12,255 bases of DNA, taken from the NCBI GenBank assembly GCA_947441895.1, contig CANEUT010000037.1, positions 1-12,255 on the forward strand, in the 5' to 3' direction. Shown piece after piece: positions 5,774-12,255 of this stretch. Below the pieces are notes generated by a model. The model saw only the letters and a list, made by a program, of their open reading frames with translations, was not told the origin of the DNA and searched no databases. Position 1 is the first letter of the stretch. Each line of letters opens with the position of its first letter. A program made the translations under genes and the position numbers. Source of the DNA: Rickettsiales bacterium. GTDB taxonomy: Bacteria > Pseudomonadota > Alphaproteobacteria > Rickettsiales > UBA3002.

Positions 5774-8139
5774 GCTTTGGTGACGGGGCTAACCGTACTC
5801 ACCGCCGCGGCACGTTTGGCTGGCGCTTTGTCTTTCGATTTGCCAGTCACGCCACCCGTTTTGCTTTTTTCCTCAATCGCATCGATCGACCCGATGGCTG
5901 CCAAATTGATGATATCGGCAACGGAAGCATTCATGCTGACAATTTGCACGGGTTTTTCCAAGCCAACCAGAATGGGACCAATCACCGTGCCCACTCCCAA
6001 TTCTTCCAGCATGTTGGCCGAGATGTGCGCCGAATGCAGTGCCGGCATGACCAGCACGTTGGCCGGGCCGCTGAGGCGGCAGAACGGATAAAGCGCCATC
6101 AGCTCCGCGTTCAGGGCCACATCGGCCGACATTTCGCCGTCATACTCGAAGTTGATCGTTTTATTTTCATCCAGAATGGCTACCGCATCGCGAATGCGTT
6201 TTGATTTCTCACGCATGGGGTTACCGAAGTTTGAATATGACAGCAATGCCACGCGTGGCTCATGACCCAGTTGCTGCGCTTTGCGGGCGCTACGCAAGGC
6301 AATATCGGCCAGTTCTTTTTCATTTGGTAATTCCTGACAGGCCGTATCGGAAATGAATACCGTACGATTTTTGGAAACCAACATCGATAAGCCAAACAGG
6401 AATTGCCCGTCTTTGGTATCAATCACGCGGCCGATATTTTCGAGCGCGCGATAATAATTGCGGGTAAGGCCGGTGATGACCACGTCACCATGACCACATT
6501 CCAACATGCAACCGGCAAAAATGTTACGATCATTTTTCACCATGCGCTCCACATCGCGCTCAAGGAAGCCTTTGCGCTGCAGCTTTACATACAGCGTGTC
6601 GATATATTGCTTGAGGTGCGAACTAACAGCAGCGTTGACGATTTCCAAGTCATCGGCATGTTTAATGCCAAGACGCTGGATGGTTTGGCGAATGCGCTCG
6701 GGACGGCCCACCAAAATGGGGTGACCATAGCCGTTGTCGCGCCAGTGAATGGCGGCGCGAATCACCTTCTCTTCTTCACCCTCCGCGAAAATAACGCGCT
6801 GCGGATTCTGGCGCACGGCATCAAACAAATGGTTCATGCTGTTGGCCGATGGGTCAAGCCGCGCACTTAGTTCACGCTTATAAGCGGCGAAATCCTGAAT
6901 GGGGCGACGCGCCACGCCTGAATCCATGGCCGCTTGGGCAACGGCGGTGGCCACGGTGGTGATGAGGCGCGGGTCAAACGGAGTGGGAATAATATACTCC
7001 GGACCATATTTCATTTCGCGACCCGAATAGACGGCCATCACCTCTTCCGGCACATCTTCACGCGCCAAACGGGCGATTGCTTCCGCCGCCGCCACTTTCA
7101 TTTCCACGTTAATTTCGCGTGCACGCACATCCAGCGCCCCACGGAAAATGTAAGGGAAGCCCATCACGTTATTCACCTGGTTGTTATAGTCAGAACGGCC
7201 AGTGGCGATAATGGCATCAGCGCGAACTTCCAACACTTCCTCCGGCATAATTTCGGGCACTGGGTTCGCCATGGCGAAAATGATGGGGCTTTTGGCCATG
7301 GCTTTCACCATCTCTTTGCTCACCGCACCAGCGGCCGAAAGACCAAGAAATACATCCGCGCCCGTCATGGCTTCCAGCAGCGTGCGCTTGTCGGTTTTCA
7401 CCGCATGGGCCGACTTCCATTGGTTCATGCTTGAGTCAGTACGGCCTTCATAAATCACGCCGGATTTATCACACAGCAGCACGTTCTCGTGCTTTACGCC
7501 CATATGCTTCAGCAGCTCGATACACGCAATGCCGGCCGAGCCCGCGCCGTTAGCCACTACTTTCAGGTCTTTCAGTTCACGGCCGGTAATATGCGCCGCG
7601 TTAATGATACCTGCCGCAGTTACAATCGCCGTGCCGTGCTGGTCATCATGAAACACCGGAATGTCGCACAGTTCTTTCAGGCGATCTTCAATGATGAAAC
7701 AATCGGGCGCGCCAATATCCTCAAGGTTAATGCCGCCGAAGGTAACGGAAATAGCGCGAACGGCGCTGATGATTTCTTCCACATCGGTGGAATCAACTTC
7801 AATATCCATCGAATCAATATCGGCGAAGCGTTTGAACAGGATGGACTTGCCTTCCATCACCGGCTTACTGGCCAGTGCGCCAAGGTTGCCAAGGCCAAGC
7901 ACCGCCGTGCCGTTGCTGACCACGGCTACAAGATTGCCCTTGCTGGTGTAATCATAGGCGGCGTCTTTGTTTTCATGAATTTTGATGCAGGGAACAGCAA
8001 CGCCGGGTGAATAGCCCAGTGCCAAATCACGCTGGGTAATAAGCGGTTTGGTGGGGGTGATGGAGATTTTACCGGGCTGGCCCATGGTGTGGTAGGCAAG
8101 GGCTTCTTCGTCGGTAATCTTCATATTTTCACTGGTCAT
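5758..8139 (-). CDS. maeB: NADP-dependent malic enzyme, MaeB type, with phosphotransacetylase-like domain
   Basis: MaeB oxidatively decarboxylates malate to pyruvate, making NADPH and linking the TCA cycle to gluconeogenic and biosynthetic pools. The malic domain is complete: GYSPGVAVPC (42-51, with the family's catalytic Tyr), SKPVMEGK (91-98, conserved Lys), metal-binding INLEDIGAPD (137-146) and PVFHDDQHGT (161-170), a Rossmann loop VANGAGSAG (195-203), and FAMANPVPEI. Residues ~430-755 form the phosphotransacetylase-like domain (VIFAEGEEEKV near 449; VLVMPALHSAHISANML near 695). In MaeB proteins this domain is regarded as regulatory, sensing acetyl-CoA, rather than as an acyltransferase. 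The final ~37 residues are an unusual Lys/Ala-rich tail ending KAKKKA. The start is ATG at 8139 with AAGGA about 7 nt upstream; Met6 is a possible alternative. It is transcribed divergently from mutS. Confidence 0.96.
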   Translation of the reverse strand: MTSENMKITDEEALAYHTMGQPGKISITPTKPLITQRDLALGYSPGVAVPCIKIHENKDAAYDYTSKGNLVAVVSNGTAVLGLGNLGALASKPVMEGKSILFKRFADIDSMDIEVDSTDVEEIISAVRAISVTFGGINLEDIGAPDCFIIEDRLKELCDIPVFHDDQHGTAIVTAAGIINAAHITGRELKDLKVVANGAGSAGIACIELLKHMGVKHENVLLCDKSGVIYEGRTDSSMNQWKSAHAVKTDKRTLLEAMTGADVFLGLSAAGAVSKEMVKAMAKSPIIFAMANPVPEIMPEEVLEVRADAIIATGRSDYNNQVNNVMGFPYIFRGALDVRAREINVEMKVAAAEAIARLAREDVPEEVMAVYSGREMKYGPEYIIPTPFDPRLITTVATAVAQAAMDSGVARRPIQDFAAYKRELSARLDPSANSMNHLFDAVRQNPQRVIFAEGEEEKVIRAAIHWRDNGYGHPILVGRPERIRQTIQRLGIKHADDLEIVNAAVSSHLKQYIDTLYVKLQRKGFLERDVERMVKNDRNIFAGCMLECGHGDVVITGLTRNYYRALENIGRVIDTKDGQFLFGLSMLVSKNRTVFISDTACQELPNEKELADIALRSARKAQQLGHEPRVALLSYSNFGNPMREKSKRIRDAVAILDENKTINFEYDGEMSADVALNAELMALYPFCRLSGPANVLVMPALHSAHISANMLEELGVGTVIGPILVGLEKPVQIVSMNASVADIINLAAIGSIDAIEEKSKTGGVTGKSKDKAPAKRAAAVSTVSPVTKAKKKA

Positions 8140-8193
8140 TGGTCTGTCCTTGTTATAGCGCTACTAACATCGAAAAATGAGTGGGAAAACGGC
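8140..8193. promoter_or_regulatory. Divergent maeB-mutS promoter region
   Basis: Only 54 bp separate the two start codons, so promoters for both genes must lie here or inside the opposing gene. An 8-bp palindrome TAGCGCTA (8155-8162) lies near the middle. For mutS, TTGTTA (8150-8155) and AAAAAT (8173-8178) are 17 bp apart but match only 4 of 6 each. For maeB a TATAAC reads on the minus strand but sits very close to the start codon. Neither is a strong call. Confidence 0.3.
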
Positions 8194-10872
8194 ATGGTCT
8201 CCGCTTCTGAGGCAGTGAGCATAAGGGCAGATACGCAACAGACAAGCGCAAACTCTGTGTGCGATGCAACAAATCGCATGGCCGGCGCCACCCCCAGCAT
8301 GAAGCAATATTGGGAAATTAAATCGCGCCACCCCGATTGCATTCTGTTTTATCGCATGGGTGATTTTTACGAGCTGTTTTTCGAGGACGCCCAAATCGCC
8401 TCACCCATTCTGGATATTGCCCTCACCAAGCGTGGCAAACAGGAAGGCAATGACATTCCCATGTGCGGCGTGCCGGTGCATGCAGCCGAGATGTATCTGC
8501 CAAAACTCATTGCCAGCGGCCATAAAATCGCCATTTGCGAACAGCTGGAATCACCCGAGGAAGCGAAAAAGCGCGGCTACAAAGAAATTGTTCGCCGCGA
8601 TGTGGTGCGTATTGTCACCCCGGGCACCATCACCGAAGAAACCCTCCTCGCCCCCACCACGGCGCATTATTTGGCCGCGCTTTCGCTGAAAGCTGATGCG
8701 GGAGGATTGGCATGGCTCGACCTATCGACCGGTGAATTCATCTGCGCGGCCACCAGCAGCAGCCAGCTTCCGTCGCTGCTCGCCCGCATTGCGCCGCGCG
8801 AATTGCTTCTCACCCAAGCCACCTATGAACTGCTCGCGTCACAGCCGTGGTTCTTCGAATGGAAGAACATCACCGCCATTCGCCCCGATGCGCAGTTTGA
8901 AGCAAGCGGCGCCAGCCGCCGCATTCGTGAACATTACAACGTGGGCGACAGCGCCGTGTTCGGTGAATTCACCCAAGCTGAAACCGCCGCCTGCGGCGCG
9001 TTGATTGACTATGTGAAACTCACCCAGATGGATGCCGCCGCGCGCATTGACCCGCCACACGCCGAACAAGCCGATGACCATTTGCAGATGGATGCCGCCA
9101 CTCGGCGCAATTTGGAATTGGTGCAGACGCTCGGCGGCGCAAGGCGCGGCAGCCTGCTCGCCACCATCGACGAAACGGTCACCGCCCCCGGCGGCCGCCT
9201 TCTTTCCGCCTGGCTTTCTGCGCCATCACGTCAATTGCACACCATTGCCAGTCGCCATGAAGCGGTGGCATGGGCACTGGAACATGCAAAACCACGCGAA
9301 ACCATTCGCAGCCATTTAAAATCCATCGCCGATATGGAACGGGCGCTTGGCCGTCTATCGCTCGGCCGCGGCGGACCGCGGGATTTGTTGCTGCTGGCAA
9401 CCGGCCTTACGGGTGCGAATGCGCTGCACGAAATGCTGCGCCCCCTCACCCTGCCCCAGCTTTTGAACGAAACACGAAGTAGCCTTTCTGGCCTGCACAT
9501 ATTGGCCGACCAACTGACGAACGCCCTGAAACCAGAAGTGCCGCATCTGGTGCGCGACGGTAATTTTATTGCCGATGGTTTCCGCGCGGATCTTGACGAA
9601 TGGCGCCGTTTGCGTGACGAATCACGTCGGGTGATGGCGGTGATGGAGCAAAAGCTGAAAAGCGATACCGGCATCACCTCGCTTAAAATTAAACATAATA
9701 ATGTCATCGGCTATTTCATCGAAATCACGCAAATCCATGAAAAGAAAGTGCCCGCGAATTTCATTCATCGCCAAGGGCTGGCGGGCAGCTTGCGCTACAC
9801 AACGGATGAGCTGAACGACACCGCCCGCAAAATTGATGAAGCGGCAGATAAATCGCTAAAGCTGGAATTGATGCTGTTTGATGAGCTGGTCGCAACTGTG
9901 CTTTCAGCCAGCCCGCTCATTATTGCAGCCGCACGGGCGCTGGCCACCATCGACACCGTCACCGCCCTTGCCCACTTGGCCGAAGTCGGAAATTGGGTGC
10001 GTCCAACCATCACCAGCGGCACTGCATTGGCCATCAAGGAAGGGCGTCACCCGGTGGTGGAAGCCGCACTTCGCCGACAGCACCGTGAGTTTATTGCGAA
10101 TGACTGCGCCATGAACGAGCAATCAAAACTTCACCTTATTACCGGCCCCAACATGGGCGGTAAATCGACCTTTTTGCGCCAACAAGCCATTTTGGTGATT
10201 CTGGCGCAAATGGGCAGTTTTGTACCAGCGGTTGCGGCTGAAATCGGCTTGGTTGATAAGCTGTTCTGCCGCGTGGGTGCGGCGGATGACTTGGCGCGTG
10301 GCCAATCCACCTTCATGGTGGAAATGGTAGAGACCGCCAGCATTCTTCATCAGGCGACGGAACAATCACTGGTCGTGCTTGATGAAATAGGTCGTGGTAC
10401 CGCGACCTATGACGGCGTTTCCATCGCCTGGGCAGTGGCAGAACATCTGCATAACGCCACCCGTTGCCGCGCATTATTTGCCACCCATTATCATGAACTG
10501 ACGGCGCTTTCTGACACCCTGCCCCGCCTGAAGAATTACCATGCAAGTGCCAAAGAATATCAAGGACAGCTGATTTTTCTGCATACCATTCGCGAAGGCG
10601 CCGCCGATCAATCCTATGGCATTCACGTGGCAGCGCTGGCCGGCATGCCAAAACCAGTGCTTACTCGTGCCCGCGAATTACTCACCACGCTAGAATCTGG
10701 TCATAGCCTGACTGAACGCACAAGCGCACCAGAGCTGCCATTATTTTCACACGCAACCAATTTAAAAGAAAGCGAAAAATCAGAGTTGGCTGAACGGATA
10801 GAAATGATTAATGTGGATACATTAACCCCCATCGAAGCGCTGAATATTCTGGCCGAACTCAAAAAACTTTAG
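8194..10872 (+). CDS. mutS: DNA mismatch repair protein MutS
   Basis: MutS binds mismatches and small loops behind the replication fork and, through ATP and MutL, starts strand-specific repair. With ATG at 8194 it has 892 residues, slightly longer than usual because of a ~40-residue N-terminal lead. The lesion-reading motif FYRMGDFYELF starts at residue 52, with the intercalating F58 and E60. The ATPase is intact: Walker A GPNMGGKST (651-659), signature loop STFMVEM (705-711), Walker B LDEIGRGT (729-736), and ATHYHEL (763-769). The chain ends in a short helical tail (PIEALNILAELKKL). GGGA at 8183-8186 supports the chosen start. The frame stays open upstream to 8089, but that part overlaps the maeB start, and Met at 8278 is a second candidate. 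No terminator follows the stop. Confidence 0.97.
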   Translation: MVSASEAVSIRADTQQTSANSVCDATNRMAGATPSMKQYWEIKSRHPDCILFYRMGDFYELFFEDAQIASPILDIALTKRGKQEGNDIPMCGVPVHAAEMYLPKLIASGHKIAICEQLESPEEAKKRGYKEIVRRDVVRIVTPGTITEETLLAPTTAHYLAALSLKADAGGLAWLDLSTGEFICAATSSSQLPSLLARIAPRELLLTQATYELLASQPWFFEWKNITAIRPDAQFEASGASRRIREHYNVGDSAVFGEFTQAETAACGALIDYVKLTQMDAAARIDPPHAEQADDHLQMDAATRRNLELVQTLGGARRGSLLATIDETVTAPGGRLLSAWLSAPSRQLHTIASRHEAVAWALEHAKPRETIRSHLKSIADMERALGRLSLGRGGPRDLLLLATGLTGANALHEMLRPLTLPQLLNETRSSLSGLHILADQLTNALKPEVPHLVRDGNFIADGFRADLDEWRRLRDESRRVMAVMEQKLKSDTGITSLKIKHNNVIGYFIEITQIHEKKVPANFIHRQGLAGSLRYTTDELNDTARKIDEAADKSLKLELMLFDELVATVLSASPLIIAAARALATIDTVTALAHLAEVGNWVRPTITSGTALAIKEGRHPVVEAALRRQHREFIANDCAMNEQSKLHLITGPNMGGKSTFLRQQAILVILAQMGSFVPAVAAEIGLVDKLFCRVGAADDLARGQSTFMVEMVETASILHQATEQSLVVLDEIGRGTATYDGVSIAWAVAEHLHNATRCRALFATHYHELTALSDTLPRLKNYHASAKEYQGQLIFLHTIREGAADQSYGIHVAALAGMPKPVLTRARELLTTLESGHSLTERTSAPELPLFSHATNLKESEKSELAERIEMINVDTLTPIEALNILAELKKL

Positions 10873-10899
10873 AATATTTGCATGCAACCATAGGGTTAG

Positions 10900-10939
10900 C
10901 TGTGTGACAGTTGCGTGAAGTACTGCTAACCGTCATATT
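10900..10939 (+). promoter_or_regulatory. Candidate promoter region of the deaminase-like gene
   Basis: TTGCGT (10911-10916) and CATATT (10934-10939) are 17 bp apart, with 3 and 4 matches to the sigma70 hexamers. The small inverted repeat CTGT-GTG-ACAG (10900-10910) abuts the -35, and GTTAGC/GCTAAC (10895-10900 and 10925-10930) frame the region. The predicted RNA start would be about 24 nt before the ATG at 10970. The match is weak; transcription from mutS is an alternative, as no terminator was found. Confidence 0.3.
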
Positions 10940-10969
10940 TGCTTCACACGCGCCATGTAAGTTAATTTC

Positions 10970-12255
10970 ATGGCAAAAATTGAACTCAAAGTCATTAATC
11001 GCAATCGCAAAAGTTCGCCTGATCAGCAAAAAGCTGAGCAGCACCTTAAGGTGACTGCCACTCAAAGTGGTGCAGAATATGAATTTGTTCTGAAACGCCA
11101 CCATTTGGAAGTAAAGCAGCTTAAAACCATCGGTGGCAAAGAATCGAATGATTGGTTCTCCACTCTGACCGATGAAGAAAAAACACAAGTTTTTGCCTTG
11201 GTAATGGATGAATATCGCGATCGATCGCTTGGTGATAATGGTTTTCGTGGCGCATCAATCGGCGTGGTTTCTAAACAAGACAATGGTCAAAGCCGTATTT
11301 TTATTGGCACCAACACCCAACGCGGAGCCTCGCCATATTTTAAAGACTGCGCTGAACAAAACATGGTGAATGCCGCCACCGATACCATGGCGTTTGAGCA
11401 AATTTCTGAGGCCATGCAAAACGGTAAGCCACAACCAAAGCCCGAAGAACTGAAACCAGCAAAACTCAAGGCCGTTTATATCATGCAAGGAATTGATAGA
11501 ACCGCCAACAAACCAGGCATACCTATGGCATGCGCATGCGGAAAATGTACCGATATGCTGGCCAATACCATGGAATCAGAAGAGAGGATGGTGACCACCA
11601 TCCCATTGCTTACCGACCATTTACGCAGCCAACTGCAAACGGGCGCAGCCACCATTACACTTAACAATAGCGCCTCGGTACTGGCCGATATTAAAGATCC
11701 AAACGCTGGCGACACAATTAAAAGCTGGCATGTGCCGCTATCACACATCAATCGCCATCGCACGATTTCACTAAACGAAGAAACCGCTGCCGCGCAAAAA
11801 GATGGCTATAAAAGCCTTATTCATGAAGCATCAAGCGCACAAAATCTTCCTGAAAATCAGGCGAAAAAAAATCTGAAACAGCTTGCAAATGGGGCCTCAT
11901 CCGATAATTTACTCACCCGTTTGGGCAAACGCCTGGAGCAGTTTTTAAAACCTATGGGTGAGGCATTGGGTTTTTCATTCTTTCCAGCGGCGGCACAGGC
12001 GGCACAAAATGTGGTACTGCATCGCCATAGTGAGGCCGAGCTGGATGGGGCCGTCAAAGCAGACGGCACGATTGATTTAACGAAAATCAACCAGTTCATG
12101 GTCACACAAATTCAGGATGCGGTCGCCGATCGGCTTCATAGCCTTGAAGAAACCGCCAAAATGTCAGAACAGCAAAAAGGTGCGTGGATTAAAGAAAATA
12201 TCAACTACGTTCGCTGCGCAGCTATTCAGTTAGACGATGGAACATTCCACTATGC
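10970..12255 (+). CDS. Cytidine deaminase-like protein, truncated by the window end
   Basis: The frame is open from ATG 10970 past the last base (428 full codons). An in-frame TAA at 10958-10960 makes this ATG the first usable start; no clear ribosome site precedes it. Residues ~65-200 follow the cytidine deaminase fold in order: a helix, strand ASIGVVS, strand RIFIGTN (N115 at the position of the family's substrate-binding Asn), then C127-A-E129-Q, strand LKAVYIM (166-172), and C190-G-K-C193 starting the next helix. In that family the Cys trio binds zinc and the Glu is the catalytic proton shuttle. Differences from housekeeping enzymes are Ala instead of Pro before C190, Gln117 where the substrate-binding Glu is expected, and a charged insert (about 148-165) between the two motifs. 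Residues 1-60 and 200-400 match nothing I know. The substrate is unknown, and no signal peptide is visible. It follows mutS by 97 bp. Confidence 0.8.
   Translation, partial: MAKIELKVINRNRKSSPDQQKAEQHLKVTATQSGAEYEFVLKRHHLEVKQLKTIGGKESNDWFSTLTDEEKTQVFALVMDEYRDRSLGDNGFRGASIGVVSKQDNGQSRIFIGTNTQRGASPYFKDCAEQNMVNAATDTMAFEQISEAMQNGKPQPKPEELKPAKLKAVYIMQGIDRTANKPGIPMACACGKCTDMLANTMESEERMVTTIPLLTDHLRSQLQTGAATITLNNSASVLADIKDPNAGDTIKSWHVPLSHINRHRTISLNEETAAAQKDGYKSLIHEASSAQNLPENQAKKNLKQLANGASSDNLLTRLGKRLEQFLKPMGEALGFSFFPAAAQAAQNVVLHRHSEAELDGAVKADGTIDLTKINQFMVTQIQDAVADRLHSLEETAKMSEQQKGAWIKENINYVRCAAIQLDDGTFHY

Noticed and set aside
6403..8010. Several long plus-strand frames (up to 173 codons) antisense to maeB
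   Set aside because: They lie opposite a complete, motif-rich gene and arise from its codon bias. Their products show no family signs.
8089..8193. Upstream extension of mutS to 8089
   Set aside because: It overlaps the well supported maeB start, and MutS proteins do not need this lead. The ATG at 8194 has a ribosome site.
10878..10887. The palindrome TTGCATGCAA just after mutS, considered as a terminator
   Set aside because: There is no loop and no following T-run, so it does not fit an intrinsic terminator.

Overview
The window is ordinary protein-coding bacterial chromosome, most likely from an alphaproteobacterium. Three things point there: a maeB-type malic enzyme and mutS transcribed divergently from a short shared gap (an arrangement I know from alphaproteobacteria), the MutS and MaeB sequences themselves, and three exact TTAA-N7-TTAA boxes, the recognition pattern of the alphaproteobacterial cell-cycle regulator CtrA. 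I cannot name the genus. I saw no tRNA, rRNA, CRISPR array, insertion sequence or phage gene.

Layout, left to right: (1) positions 1-377 hold an AT-rich tail of a gene cut by the window edge, then a non-coding stretch ending in a good sigma70-type promoter. (2) That promoter drives an unrecognised 657-aa protein (399-2372, +). (3) An unrecognised all-helical 245-aa protein follows (2496-3233, +), with a CtrA-like box upstream. (4) On the minus strand, overlapping its stop codon, lies queH (3230-3910), for the last step of queuosine synthesis. (5) Upstream of queH, on the same strand, is a 515-aa coiled-coil and EF-hand protein (3974-5521), with two CtrA-like boxes in its promoter region. (6) maeB (5758-8139, -) and mutS (8194-10872, +) form the housekeeping core. 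(7) At the right edge begins a large gene (10970 to beyond 12255, +) encoding a cytidine-deaminase-like domain with zinc-ligand and catalytic motifs, cut by the window end.

Functionally there is a housekeeping set (queH for tRNA modification, maeB for malate to pyruvate, mutS for mismatch repair) and an accessory set of large orphan proteins. The two orphans at 2496-3233 and 3974-5521 share CtrA-like boxes and may be controlled together. The most interesting signals are the deaminase-like protein downstream of mutS, where I would expect glnD in many alphaproteobacteria, and the clustered CtrA-like boxes.
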